From an uncultured Eubacteriales bacterium (GTDB lineage: Bacteria; Bacillota; Clostridia; Christensenellales; Aristaeellaceae): DNA of 39,616 nt. The position numbers were made by a program, and so were the translations under genes. Numbering within the stretch: the stretch's first letter is position 1; every line of letters starts with the position of its first letter. Under the pieces are notes generated by a model. It was given only the letters and a program-made list of their open reading frames with translations, did no database searches and was not told the DNA's origin. Below, piece after piece: positions 24,118-32,699 of this stretch. Location: positions 1 through 39,616 of the forward strand of contig CACYTF010000030.1 in NCBI GenBank assembly GCA_902777335.1. The letters run 5' to 3'.

Positions 24118-25476
24118 ATGATGCGTTCGAGAACCATGAACATGAGCCGGGGCCGGCCGCTGAAGCTGCTGGCGGCGTTCGCACTGCCGCTGCTCATCGG
24201 CAACCTGTTCCAACAGGCTTATAACCTGGCCGATTCGATCATCGTGGGCCGCTTTTTGGGGGCCGGAGCGCTCGCCGCCGTCGGGGCGACGGGCTCGATC
24301 TCGTTTCTCTTCTTCTCCGTCTGCAACGGCATCAGCGGCGGCGGCGGCATCGTCACCGCGCAGTACTTCGGCGCGGGCGACGCGCGCAAGGTCCGGCGCG
24401 CGATCGTGAATTCCGCGTATATCACGCTCAGCACGTCCGTGGCCATGGGCGCGATTGCCTTCGCGCTGACGCCGGCGGCGCTGCGCCTGATGGGCACGCC
24501 CGCGGACATACTGCCCGACGCCGTCACCTATATGCGCGTGATGTGCCTGAGCGTGCCGCTGATCGGCGTCTACAACTACGCGGCCTCGATGCTGCGCGCG
24601 CTGGGGGACTCCCGGACGCCGCTGTTCTTTTTGATCGTGGCGTGCCTGATCAACGTGGGGCTGGATCTGCTGTGCGTGCGGGTGCTGGGCATGGGCGTGT
24701 TCGGGGCGGCGCTGGCCACGATGCTGGCCCAGCTGCTCGCGGGCGCGGGCTGCCTGTTCTTCGCGGTGCGCACGAACCCCTACTTCGCGCTCAGCCGCAG
24801 CCAGCTGGGCGTCGACTGGGAGATCATTCGTCACGCCGTGCGGCTGGGGCTGCCGCTGGCGCTGCAGTGGTCGATGATCGCCGTGTCCACCACGGCGCTG
24901 CAGACGGTGGTCAACCGCTTCGGCACCACCGCCGTGGCGGCGTTTACCGCCACGAACCGCATCGACCAGCTCACCCAGCAGCCCTTTGGCTCGCTGGGCA
25001 TGGCGCTGTCCACCTATGCGGGGCAGAATTACGGGGCCGGGCGCGTGGACCGCGTGCGCGCGGGCCTGCGCGACGGCATGCTCGCCATGGCGGCGTTCTC
25101 CGGGGTCATGCTCGCCGTGATGCAGCTCTTTGGCGCCAGCTTCGCCGCAGCGTTCGTGGAGGAGCAGGAGGTCGTGGCGCTGGGCGGAAGGGCGCTTCGG
25201 CTGACGAGCTGCTTCTATATCTTCCTCGGAACCATCTACGCCACCCGCGGCACGCTGAACGGCGTGGGGGACACGCTGTTTTCGCTGATCAACGGCGTCA
25301 TAGAGATGCTCTGCCGCATCTTCCTGCCGATGGGCCTGATGCTGATCGATGGCGTCGGCGTGTGGGCCATCTGGTGGACGGCGGGGCTGACCTGGGCCGT
25401 CAGCGCCGCGGCCTGCATGCTGCGCTACCTGTCCTGGCGCGCCGCGAAGGGGCGCGGGGTGCCGCAGGTGGCGTAG
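24118..25476 (+). CDS. MATE family efflux transporter
   Basis: The 452-residue membrane protein has FALPLLIGNLFQQAYNLADSIIVGRFLG, a LGDSRTPLFFL segment and STYAGQNYGAGRVDRV, the paired MATE hallmarks. It is divergent from the Fe-ADH operon, whose last gene is another MATE. The ATG at 24118 is preceded by GGGAG at 11 nt; an ATG six codons later is also possible. The stop lies one base from the stop of the convergent AraC-type regulator gene. Confidence 0.92.
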   Translation: MMRSRTMNMSRGRPLKLLAAFALPLLIGNLFQQAYNLADSIIVGRFLGAGALAAVGATGSISFLFFSVCNGISGGGGIVTAQYFGAGDARKVRRAIVNSAYITLSTSVAMGAIAFALTPAALRLMGTPADILPDAVTYMRVMCLSVPLIGVYNYAASMLRALGDSRTPLFFLIVACLINVGLDLLCVRVLGMGVFGAALATMLAQLLAGAGCLFFAVRTNPYFALSRSQLGVDWEIIRHAVRLGLPLALQWSMIAVSTTALQTVVNRFGTTAVAAFTATNRIDQLTQQPFGSLGMALSTYAGQNYGAGRVDRVRAGLRDGMLAMAAFSGVMLAVMQLFGASFAAAFVEEQEVVALGGRALRLTSCFYIFLGTIYATRGTLNGVGDTLFSLINGVIEMLCRIFLPMGLMLIDGVGVWAIWWTAGLTWAVSAAACMLRYLSWRAAKGRGVPQVA

Positions 25477-25477
25477 A

Positions 25478-26269
25478 TCATTCGCCTTCCCGGGCTGCCG
25501 AGCGCCTGAACTGCCCGGGGGTCACGCCGAACAGGCGGCGGAACTGGCGGCTGAAGTGCTCGGCGTTGTTGTAGCCGCACAGCGCCGCGATCTCCAGCAC
25601 GCGCAGCTGCGTGTGGGTCAGGTAGTCCCTGGCCAGGCGCATCCGGCTGGCGATCACGTCGTCCATGCAGGTCACGCCGAACTGCCGCTTGTACAACAGG
25701 TGCAGGTAGCCCGCGCTGATGTGCAGCTGCGCGGCCATCTCCGGCACGTTCCAGTTCAGCCGCGGCTGGCTCTGGATGCGCCGACGGAGCGCCGTCAGCG
25801 CCAGGCGGTAGTCCGCCTCGCCGCCCTGGTCGATCCCCGCGCGCAGCTTCTGGAACAGCAGCGACATCAGCTGCGGGATCACGGCCTCTCGGCTGCCCTG
25901 CGTGTGCTCCCAGGTCAAAAGCTGGAACAGGTTGTGGCAGTAATCCGGGTCGGGCGCGGGGAAGGGCCGGTTCACCAGCGGGAACTGCGTCACGTAGGGC
26001 TCGTCGGACGTAAATATGATCCAGTCGTTGCCGTAGGTATCGCCGCACGCGCCGTAGTGGATGCGCGCGGACGGTGTGAACAGCGCGGCATGGTGCGCGG
26101 GATAGACGCGCTCGCCCTCCCGATCCCTGAAGCACAACGGCGTGTGCGTGAGGATGAGCAGGTAGTAGCCGTGCGCTTCCGGCACGTCATAGATGAAATC
26201 GGCGGGATGAACGGCGTCATACCCGATCATGTGAATGGTGTCCAAGCGCGCGCCCCCTGATGCTTCCAT
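25478..26269 (-). CDS. AraC-family transcriptional regulator
   Basis: The 263-residue protein has an N-terminal cupin-type sensor (PEAHGYYLLILTHTPLCF, HHAALFTPSARIHYG). Two helix-turn-helix motifs follow at the C-terminus: MAAQLHISAGYLHLLYKRQFG, then VLEIAALCGYNNAEHFSRQFRRLFGVTPGQFRR. It should be a DNA-binding activator responding to a sugar-like ligand. Its start lies four bases after the stop of the SBP-GGDEF gene. The ribosome site is weak, so the start could be the TTG or ATG 9-14 codons further in. Co-transcription with a receptor cyclase suggests linked signalling. Confidence 0.88.
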   Translation of the reverse strand: MEASGGARLDTIHMIGYDAVHPADFIYDVPEAHGYYLLILTHTPLCFRDREGERVYPAHHAALFTPSARIHYGACGDTYGNDWIIFTSDEPYVTQFPLVNRPFPAPDPDYCHNLFQLLTWEHTQGSREAVIPQLMSLLFQKLRAGIDQGGEADYRLALTALRRRIQSQPRLNWNVPEMAAQLHISAGYLHLLYKRQFGVTCMDDVIASRMRLARDYLTHTQLRVLEIAALCGYNNAEHFSRQFRRLFGVTPGQFRRSAAREGE

Positions 26270-26273
26270 TTGG

Positions 26274-28427
26274 CTATTTTGCCGCCTTTCCCACGCGCTT
26301 GTTCTCGTACATGTTCCGGTCGGCGCGGCGCATCGTGTCGGAGATGGAGCCGTCCGTGTCCGGGTCGTACACGGCGATGCCGATGGCGACGCGCGGCTCC
26401 TCCCATTCGTTCTCGGCGGTCGCGCTGATCTCGGCCCTCTCCCTTTCAAACTGCTGAACCAGCGCTTCCCGGTTTTTGAAATCGTCGTTTTGCAGCACCA
26501 CGGCGAACTCGTCTCCGCCGATCCTGAATACAGGGCTGTGCTGGAACACGCGGCAGATCAGCCGGCACGCGGCCTTGATGTAGATATCGCCCTTGTCGTG
26601 GCCGTTCACGTCGTTCATCTGCTTCAGGTTGTCGCAGTCGAACACGCCCACCGCGAAGTCGATCTTCTCGCCCTGATCCAGCCGGTTCTGCATCTCCTGG
26701 GTGTAGTTGGCGAAGGCGCCCTTGTTCCTGACGGAGGTGAGCGCGTCGACGTAGGCCTTCCGGTTCAGGTCCTTGACCAGCTTTTCCTCCTCCAACACCT
26801 TCCGCTCCGCGTGGATGCTGTGCAACAGCAGCAGCAGTATGACCAGCAGCACGCCGGCGATGACGGTCATCACGATGAACAGATTGTCCTTGATCAGATC
26901 GCTGAAGCTGGTCTTCACGTCCTCCGTGGAATAGTAGGTCAGCGCCGTGTGGACCACGGCGTCAGGGACGGCCTTGATCGCCCTGGAGAGTATGGAGTAC
27001 AGGTCGGTGTCGCCCTTGCGCAGCGCGAAGCAGTAGTCCATGTCCACGCCGGTGTACACGGTGGTCAGGCGCAGCTTCTCGCACTGCCGGGAGATGTTGC
27101 TGAAGCGGTAGTTGCTGATGATCACGCAGTCCGCCCCGCCGGCGGCGACGGCCTCGAGCCCGGTCGGGGTGTCCGCGAAATAGGCGCGCCGCCAGGTCGG
27201 GTAGTTGTCGGAAAGCCACATGTCGTAGTTGGTGTTTCCCTCATTGACGGCGACGACGACGTCCTGCTTGCGCACAAACTCCTTCTGCTCCGACGCGCGC
27301 ACCACGGCGTCCATCTCGGTGCGCATCAGCGGCGGCGACATGACCACGTTCAGGGCCTCGCTGTCGCAGTCGGTCAGGTTGGCGGGGAACACGCAATCCA
27401 CATCGCCGCGCTTCATGGCCTCTATCGCGGCGGAGGCCGTTGGGAAGGAGATGGTCTCAAAATTCAGGTGTGCGTCCTCCAGGCAGGTGGAGGCGTAGGT
27501 CAGATAATCCTTCAGCGCGCCGGTGAGGTCGCCGGTTTCGGGGTCGGAAGCGCAGAAGGCCAGGTAGTTGTCCTGGTACCCCACGCGAATGCTGTCGTGC
27601 TCGGAGAGCCACGCCTTCTCCCGGGAGCTGAGGTACCGGTCCGTGTGAAAGCTGCCCAGGTATTTTTCGTGCAGCTGCTGGTTGTAGTACTTGTTCTCGT
27701 CCTGGATGCGGTTCATGGCGGCGTTCAGCTCCACCAGCAGATCGGGGCGATCCCGGTTGACCGCGAAGTAGAAGTCGGAGGAGCCGATCTTGCAGACGGG
27801 CACGGCCGTTTCAGGGTCGCCGTAGATGTCGATGGTGACGAAGGCGTCCAGCGTGCCGTCCGCCAGCCGCTTCAGCGATTCCTCCTCGGGGGTGGTCGTG
27901 GAGATCAGCTCGGCCTCGATGCCGTACTGCTGCGCCCACTGCAGGAACAGATCCTTCTGGATGCTCGTGTCCGTCACGCCGATCCGCTTGCCGGCCAGCG
28001 AGGCGTAATCGTCCGCCGTGATCTCGGTGTTGTCCGGCGAGACGAATATGTAATAGGCCTCCGTGCCCATGGGGAGGGTGGGAAACAGCATGCTTTGCGC
28101 CCGCTCCTCCATGTAGGACACGTCGCTCATCACGTCGATCTTGCCGTCCTTCAGCATCTGCAAAAGCTCGGACCAGGTGCCCTCCACGTATTCATAGTCC
28201 CACCCGGTGTAGGCGGCGACCTTCCACTGGTATTCGTAGGAGTAGCCGGACCGCCTTCCGTATTGATCGGTGATGAAGAAGGGCGCTTCGTGCCAGCCCA
28301 CGCGCACCGTCTTTCTGCCGGCCTCGGCCAGTGCGGCGAACGGAACCAGGAGGGTCATTGCCAGAAGGCAGCACAGCGCGAGCGCCGTGCGGCGCCGGAT
28401 GCGGGTCATCCTTGCCTGTCGGGTCAT
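26274..28427 (-). CDS. Double substrate-binding-domain diguanylate cyclase (SBP-SBP-TM-GGDEF)
   Basis: The 717-residue protein starts with a signal/anchor (to about 35). Two bacterial solute-binding type 3 domains follow (about 38-265, VRVGWHEAPFFITDQYG; about 290-530, IRVGYQDNYLAF). A membrane helix spans 553-573 and a C-terminal GGDEF domain follows. The motif GGDEF is at 637-641 and the metal/substrate positions FDCDNLKQMNDVNGHDKGD are intact, so c-di-GMP synthesis is expected. No RxxD inhibitory site precedes GGDEF (QHSP there). Extracellular amino-acid-like ligands probably control it. AGGAG lies 8 nt before the ATG. The AraC regulator follows in the same operon. Confidence 0.92.
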   Translation of the reverse strand: MTRQARMTRIRRRTALALCCLLAMTLLVPFAALAEAGRKTVRVGWHEAPFFITDQYGRRSGYSYEYQWKVAAYTGWDYEYVEGTWSELLQMLKDGKIDVMSDVSYMEERAQSMLFPTLPMGTEAYYIFVSPDNTEITADDYASLAGKRIGVTDTSIQKDLFLQWAQQYGIEAELISTTTPEEESLKRLADGTLDAFVTIDIYGDPETAVPVCKIGSSDFYFAVNRDRPDLLVELNAAMNRIQDENKYYNQQLHEKYLGSFHTDRYLSSREKAWLSEHDSIRVGYQDNYLAFCASDPETGDLTGALKDYLTYASTCLEDAHLNFETISFPTASAAIEAMKRGDVDCVFPANLTDCDSEALNVVMSPPLMRTEMDAVVRASEQKEFVRKQDVVVAVNEGNTNYDMWLSDNYPTWRRAYFADTPTGLEAVAAGGADCVIISNYRFSNISRQCEKLRLTTVYTGVDMDYCFALRKGDTDLYSILSRAIKAVPDAVVHTALTYYSTEDVKTSFSDLIKDNLFIVMTVIAGVLLVILLLLLHSIHAERKVLEEEKLVKDLNRKAYVDALTSVRNKGAFANYTQEMQNRLDQGEKIDFAVGVFDCDNLKQMNDVNGHDKGDIYIKAACRLICRVFQHSPVFRIGGDEFAVVLQNDDFKNREALVQQFERERAEISATAENEWEEPRVAIGIAVYDPDTDGSISDTMRRADRNMYENKRVGKAAK

Positions 28428-28465
28428 GGGAAAGCTCCTTCCTTCTCCGGACGATGATCAAAGCG

Positions 28466-28494
28466 ATTATAACAATACGTAATGAGTATATCAC
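28466..28494 (-). promoter_or_regulatory. Promoter of SBP-GGDEF/AraC operon
   Basis: On the minus strand, GTGATA (28494-28489), 17 nt, and a perfect TATAAT (28471-28466), 39 nt before the ATG at 28427. Confidence 0.55.
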
Positions 28495-28558
28495 AGATTT
28501 TGGCATTTGCACAGCCCCAAAATGAAAGACACGCGGAACGCCTTCTCCATTTCTCCGG

Positions 28559-28587
28559 TTGCCATCCGCCGCGCGATATGCTATCAT
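28559..28587 (+). promoter_or_regulatory. Alpha-amylase promoter
   Basis: TTGCCA (28559-28564), 17 nt, TATCAT (28582-28587). It is placed 22 nt before the ATG at 28610, leaving a short leader with a GGGGGTGA ribosome site. Confidence 0.6.
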
Positions 28588-28609
28588 AAACCACAGCGGG
28601 GGTGAGAAG

Positions 28610-30076
28610 ATGTACATCAACGAAACCATGATGCAGTACTTCGAGTGGTACCTGCCCAACGACGGCCTCTGGTGGCGGCGGTGCGCGGCCAAGGCGACCA
28701 ATCTGCGGGACCTGGGCGTCACGCAGGTGTGGCTGCCCCCGGCCTACAAGGGCACCTGCCAGGAGGACGTGGGCTACGGCGTCTACGACATGTACGACCT
28801 GGGGGAATTCGACCAGAAGGGCACCGTGCGGACCAAGTACGGCACCAAGGAGGAATACCTCGCTGCCATCAACGCCTTCCACAAGGCGGGCATACAGGTA
28901 TACGCGGACATCGTGCTGAACCACCGCATGGGCGGCGACGCCATCGAAGAGGTGGTGGCCGTCAGCGACTCCCCGGAGGACCGCACGCAGCAGATCGACG
29001 GCGCCAAGCGGGTGAAGGTGTGGTCGCGGTTCTACTTCCTGGGCCGCAACGGCAAGTACAGCGACTTCACGTGGAACCACACTCACTTCTCCGGCACCGA
29101 CTGGGACGAGAACACCCAGACCGCGGACCGCATCTACCGCTTTACCGGCAAGAAGTGGGACCCGAACGTGGACCCCGAGAAGGGCAACTTCGACTACCTG
29201 ATGGGCATGAACGTGGACATGAACAACCCCGTCGTCGTCCGCGAGACCGAGAAGTGGCTGGAGTGGTACATCCAGCAGACCCACATCGACGGCCTGCGGC
29301 TGGACGCCGTCAAGCACATCAGCTCGCCCTTCTACGGCAAGCTGCTGGCCACCATCCGCAAGAGGACGGGCCTGGACATGCCCGCGGTGGGGGAGTATTG
29401 GAGCGGGGAGCTGGACCGGCTTTTAAACTACCTGGACATGGTGAAAAACCGCATGTCGCTGTTCGACGTGGCCCTGCACTACAACTTCTTCAACGCCTCC
29501 CAGGGGCGGGGCGATCTGCGGCACATATTCGATGGCTCGCTGGTGCAGCAGCGCCCCGACCACGCGGTGACCTTCGTCGACAACCACGACACGCAGTACG
29601 GCCAGAGCCTGCAATCCTACGTGGAGGAGTGGTTCAAGCCCCTGGCCTACGCGCTGATACTGCTGCGCGAGGCGGGCACGCCCTGCGTGTTCTATTCGGA
29701 TTACTACGGCAATCCGCCGCGCAACAGCCCGATGGTGGCCAACCTGGGCAAGCTGATCAAGACCCGCCGCTGGTACGCCTACGGCGATCAGGCGGATTAC
29801 TTCGACGACGACCACATCATCGGCTGGGTGCGCCGCGGCGACATCGAGCACGAGAACTCCGGCCTGGCCGTGGTCATGAGCGACGGCGAGGGCGGCAGCA
29901 TCCGCATGCGCGTGGGCGAGGAGTTCGCCGGCGAGCGCTTCTACGACGTGCTCGGCAAGTGCACGCAGCCCATCGCCGTGGACGAAAACGGCGAGGCCGA
30001 GTTCTTCACCGACGGCAGGAACGTGTCGGTATGGGTGCGCCGGGCCGCGTTCGAGGATCTGATCATCAACGAGTGA
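28610..30076 (+). CDS. Cytoplasmic alpha-amylase (GH13)
   Basis: The 488-residue enzyme opens with NETMMQYFEWYLPNDGLWW, typical of AmyS-type GH13_5 amylases without signal peptide. The catalytic residues are Asp232 (GLRLDAVKH), Glu262 (VGEYWS) and Asp327 (FVDNHDTQ). DIVLNHRMGGD near 100-110 supplies a conserved Asn-His and the likely calcium site. It cleaves internal alpha-1,4 bonds of maltodextrin or glycogen inside the cell. It precedes butyrate kinase and phosphate acetyltransferase, which have their own promoter. All three serve carbohydrate fermentation. Confidence 0.95.
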   Translation: MYINETMMQYFEWYLPNDGLWWRRCAAKATNLRDLGVTQVWLPPAYKGTCQEDVGYGVYDMYDLGEFDQKGTVRTKYGTKEEYLAAINAFHKAGIQVYADIVLNHRMGGDAIEEVVAVSDSPEDRTQQIDGAKRVKVWSRFYFLGRNGKYSDFTWNHTHFSGTDWDENTQTADRIYRFTGKKWDPNVDPEKGNFDYLMGMNVDMNNPVVVRETEKWLEWYIQQTHIDGLRLDAVKHISSPFYGKLLATIRKRTGLDMPAVGEYWSGELDRLLNYLDMVKNRMSLFDVALHYNFFNASQGRGDLRHIFDGSLVQQRPDHAVTFVDNHDTQYGQSLQSYVEEWFKPLAYALILLREAGTPCVFYSDYYGNPPRNSPMVANLGKLIKTRRWYAYGDQADYFDDDHIIGWVRRGDIEHENSGLAVVMSDGEGGSIRMRVGEEFAGERFYDVLGKCTQPIAVDENGEAEFFTDGRNVSVWVRRAAFEDLIINE

Positions 30077-30114
30077 AAGCCACACACCGGCATGCATATT
30101 TAATATTCCGCGCG

Positions 30115-30143
30115 TGGACAGCGCCGCGGCCATGCGCTATAAT
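30115..30143 (+). promoter_or_regulatory. Butyrate kinase promoter
   Basis: TGGACA (30115-30120), exactly 17 nt, and a perfect TATAAT (30138-30143). The start codon at 30173 lies 29 nt downstream of the -10. Confidence 0.75.
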
Positions 30144-30172
30144 GGGCGCATCAAAACCATAGGGGTATGAGT

Positions 30173-31279
30173 ATGGAAGAGAGGATCTACCGGATACTGG
30201 TCATCAACCCGGGCTCCACCTCCACGAAGGTGAGCCTGTTTGAAAACGAGAACGCGCGCTTTGAGCACAGCCTGTTCCACGACGCGCCGGAGCTGCTGCG
30301 CTACCCCCATGTGAACGACCAGATGCCCTTCCGCTACCAGGTGATACTGGACATGCTGAAGCAGGAGGGCGTCGATCCCGCGGACATCGACGTGTTCGTG
30401 GGCCGGGGCGGCAGCGCCTGCACCCAGCCCGGCGGCGTCACCCGGGTGGACCAGAGGCTGTTCGACGACACCGTCGCCGCCGTGGGCGGCAGCGAGCACC
30501 CGGCGAAGTTAGGGGTCATGCTGGCCTGGCAGTTCGCGCAGAACTACGGCCGCCAGGCGTACACGCTGAACCCCACCAACGTGGACGAGTACGGCGACTA
30601 CGCCCGGCTGACGGGCATCCGCGGCGTGTACCGCGTGTCCCATTCCCACGTGCTGAACCAGAAGGCGGTGGCCGAGTACCACGCCAAAAAGCTGGGCAAG
30701 CGCTACGAGGACTGTGACTTCATCGTGGCCCACATCGACGGCGGCATCACCGTCAGCGCCCACGACCACGGCCGCATGGTGGACGGCAACATGGGTGCGG
30801 ACGGCGAGGGCGCGTTCACGCCCACCCGCATCGGCAGCGTGCCGGTGCTGGCGCTCCTGGACTACATCGAGGCCCACTCCGTCGACGAGGTCCGGCTGAT
30901 GTGCTCCCGGGCGGGGGGCTTCGTCAGCCTGTTCGGCACCTCCAATTCCGACACGATCCACGACCTGGCGGAGCGCGGCGACAAGAAGGCTTCGCTGGTG
31001 TGGAACACGATGATCTACCAGGTGTGCAAGATGATCGGCGAGATGAGCTGCGTGCTGTGCGGCCGCGCCGAGGCCATCCTTCTGACCGGCGGCCTGATGC
31101 GCTTTGACGACGTGGCCGAGGGCATCCGCAAGCGCTGCGGCTGGATCGCCCCCATCAGCGTCTATCCCGGCGAGATGGAGCAGGAGGCGCTGGCCTGGTC
31201 CGTGCTGCCCGTGCTGCGCGGCGAGGCGCAGGCGAGGGTTTACAGCGGGAAGAACGTTTGGCAGGGGTTTGGGTTTTGA
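30173..31279 (+). CDS. buk: Butyrate kinase
   Basis: The 368-residue protein has the acetokinase-family phosphate motif INPGSTSTKVSLFENE (residues 11-26). The STSTK form is typical of butyrate and branched-chain fatty acid kinases rather than AckA. VAHIDGGITVSAHDHGRMVDGNMGADGEGAF and AEAILLTGGL are family signatures. It makes ATP from butyryl phosphate. The ATG at 30173 is preferred because AGGGG lies 7 nt upstream; an in-frame ATG two codons earlier also exists. Instead of the usual partner ptb it is followed by pta, across a 7-bp tandem repeat. Confidence 0.92.
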   Translation: MEERIYRILVINPGSTSTKVSLFENENARFEHSLFHDAPELLRYPHVNDQMPFRYQVILDMLKQEGVDPADIDVFVGRGGSACTQPGGVTRVDQRLFDDTVAAVGGSEHPAKLGVMLAWQFAQNYGRQAYTLNPTNVDEYGDYARLTGIRGVYRVSHSHVLNQKAVAEYHAKKLGKRYEDCDFIVAHIDGGITVSAHDHGRMVDGNMGADGEGAFTPTRIGSVPVLALLDYIEAHSVDEVRLMCSRAGGFVSLFGTSNSDTIHDLAERGDKKASLVWNTMIYQVCKMIGEMSCVLCGRAEAILLTGGLMRFDDVAEGIRKRCGWIAPISVYPGEMEQEALAWSVLPVLRGEAQARVYSGKNVWQGFGF

Positions 31280-31281
31280 GT

Positions 31282-31344
31282 CAGGGTACAGGGAACAGGG
31301 AACGGGGAACAGGGAACAGGGAACAGGGGACAGGGAACAGGGAC
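31282..31344. repeat. Heptanucleotide tandem repeat (CAGGGAA)9
   Basis: Nine consecutive 7-bp units are present: CAGGGTA, CAGGGAA (x2), CGGGGAA, CAGGGAA (x2), CAGGGGA, CAGGGAA, CAGGGAC. The array begins three bases after the buk stop and ends 18 bp before the pta start. A second, shorter array of the same unit lies behind pta at 32411-32450. Confidence 0.9.
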
Positions 31345-31362
31345 GCAGCGGGAGGTATCGTC

Positions 31363-32358
31363 GTGAGTTTGATTGAGCGGATACGGGAGAGGGCGAAGAA
31401 GAACATCAAGAGGATCGCGCTGCCGGAGGGGGACGAGCCGCGCACGGTGGCGGCGGCGGCGCGGGTGAAGGCCGAGGGGCTGGCGGAGCCGGTGCTGATC
31501 GGCAGCCCGGAGGCCGTATTTGCCGCGGCCCGCGAGATCGGCGCGGACGTGGGCGGCATCGAGATCGTCGATCCGGCCAGCAGCCCAAAGGCGGGGGAAT
31601 ACGCCGCGGCGCTGTTTGAGATGCGAAAGGCCAAGGGTGTCACCGAGGCCGAGGCCGCGCGGCTGGTGCGCGACAGCATGTACTACGGCATCATGATGGT
31701 CAGCCGGGGCGACGCCGACGGGCTGGTGTCCGGCGCGGCGCACACCACCGGCGACATGCTGCGCCCGGCGCTGCAGATCATCCGCACCAAGCCCGGCATG
31801 AAGGTGGTGTCCTCCAGCTTTCTGATGGAGTGCCCGAACCATAGCCTGGGCGAGAACGGCCTGCTGGTGTACGCCGACTGCGTGGTCATGCCCTGTCCGA
31901 CCGCCGAGGAGCTGGCCCACATCGCCGTGGGCGCCGCGGACACCGCCCGCACGCTGTGCGGCATCGAAGAGCCCCGCGTGGCGCTGCTTTCCTTCTCCAC
32001 GAAGGGCAGCGCGAGGCACGCGCTGGTCGAGAAGGTGCAGCAGGCTGTGCGCATCGCCCACGAGCTGGCCCCGGACCTGCTGCTGGACGGCGAAATGCAG
32101 CTGGACGCCGCGCTGGTCCCCGAGGTCGGCGCGTCCAAGGCCCCGGGCAGCCCCGTGGCGGGCCGCGCCAACGTGCTGATCTTCCCGGACCTGCAGTCCG
32201 GCAACATCGGCTACAAGATCACCCAGCGCATCGGCGGCGCCCAGTGCTTCGCCGTGCTGCAGGGCCTCGCCAAGCCCTGCAACGACCTCTCCCGCGGCTG
32301 CTCCGTCGAGGACATCGTGAACACGATCGCGATGACCGCGGTACAGGCGGGAGAGTGA
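31363..32358 (+). CDS. pta: Phosphate acetyltransferase
   Basis: The 331-residue protein has the PTA/PTB fold with features specific to Pta: IALPEGDEPRTVAAAARVKAEGLAEPVLIG at the start and YYGIMMVSRGDADGLVSGAAHTTGDMLRPALQII in the middle. PGSPVAGRANVLIFPDLQSGNIGYKITQR is at the C-terminus. Its length (about 330) suits Pta rather than Ptb (about 300). It interconverts acetyl-CoA and acetyl phosphate. The start is GTG at 31363 with GGGAGG 7 nt upstream. It follows buk in the same direction. Use with longer acyl-CoAs would be inference. Confidence 0.92.
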   Translation: MSLIERIRERAKKNIKRIALPEGDEPRTVAAAARVKAEGLAEPVLIGSPEAVFAAAREIGADVGGIEIVDPASSPKAGEYAAALFEMRKAKGVTEAEAARLVRDSMYYGIMMVSRGDADGLVSGAAHTTGDMLRPALQIIRTKPGMKVVSSSFLMECPNHSLGENGLLVYADCVVMPCPTAEELAHIAVGAADTARTLCGIEEPRVALLSFSTKGSARHALVEKVQQAVRIAHELAPDLLLDGEMQLDAALVPEVGASKAPGSPVAGRANVLIFPDLQSGNIGYKITQRIGGAQCFAVLQGLAKPCNDLSRGCSVEDIVNTIAMTAVQAGE

Positions 32359-32392
32359 GGAGAAGTTAGGAGTGAGGAGTGAGGAGCAGGAG
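32356..32392. repeat. Heptanucleotide repeat (TGAGGAG)
   Basis: TTAGGAG, TGAGGAG, TGAGGAG and a shortened CAGGAG follow each other at 32366-32392. Another TGAGGAG at 32356-32362 overlaps the pta stop codon. It has a 7-bp period and a sequence related to the other arrays here. Confidence 0.7.
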
Positions 32393-32410
32393 ATTGCCTG
32401 CTTTCCAGAG

Positions 32411-32450
32411 AGGGTACAGGGAACAGGGTATAGGGAACAGGGAACAGGAA
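32411..32450. repeat. Heptanucleotide repeat (AGGGAAC)5, second array
   Basis: AGGGTAC, AGGGAAC, AGGGTAT, AGGGAAC, AGGGAAC and a partial unit. This is the same heptamer as 31282-31344 in the same orientation, so pta is bracketed by direct repeats. Confidence 0.85.
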
Positions 32451-32480
32451 TAGTCTGGGAGCCAACCGACAAGGAGTCAG

Positions 32481-32507
32481 TAGGGGCGGCGATGCGCCGC
32501 CCGCCCG
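32481..32507. repeat. Partial GC-rich palindromic repeat (TAGGGGCGGC type)
   Basis: The left end of the element seen at 5514-5589 is repeated here with one changed base in the first 20. It is interrupted after about 27 bp by the element beginning at 32511. Confidence 0.7.
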
Positions 32508-32510
32508 AAA

Positions 32511-32662
32511 GACCGGATTGCCACGTCATCCAGAATGAGTCAAGGAACCTGTCCCCGTGACTCACATTCGGCCGCCTCGCAATGACAGGGCGGGAGGTAC
32601 TGCCCCCTGCATGTCATTGCGAGGCGGCCAGCCGTCAGGCTGGCCAACGTGGCAATCCGGTC
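32511..32662. mobile_element. MITE-like element with 16-bp terminal inverted repeats
   Basis: The ends GACCGGATTGCCACGT (32511-32526) and ACGTGGCAATCCGGTC (32647-32662) are perfect inverted repeats. Inside, GGCCGCCTCGCAATGACA (32570-32587) and its perfect complement (32612-32629) form a second pair, and CCAGCC/GGCTGG a third. The TGTCATTGCGAGG...GTGGCAATCC wording is a repeat known from many bacterial genomes. There is no coding capacity. A GGGGAC-family REP lies in its left half. Confidence 0.8.
32533..32569. repeat. REP palindrome R8 nested in the MITE-like element
   Basis: GAATG-AGTCA and TGACT-CA-CATTC arms enclose AGGAACCTGTCCCCG. This reads on the other strand as CGGGGACAGGTTCCT, the GGGGAC/GGTTC core of the family with a different closing stem. 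Confidence 0.65.
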
Positions 32663-32699
32663 CCCTCCAATCAAAGAAATCCGAAGGATTTCAACAACA

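Noticed and set aside
31363..32358. Phosphate butyryltransferase (ptb) because of the buk neighbour
   Set aside because: The N-terminal LPEGDEPRT and the GDADGLVSGAAHTTGDMLRPALQ segment, plus the length near 330, match phosphate acetyltransferase.
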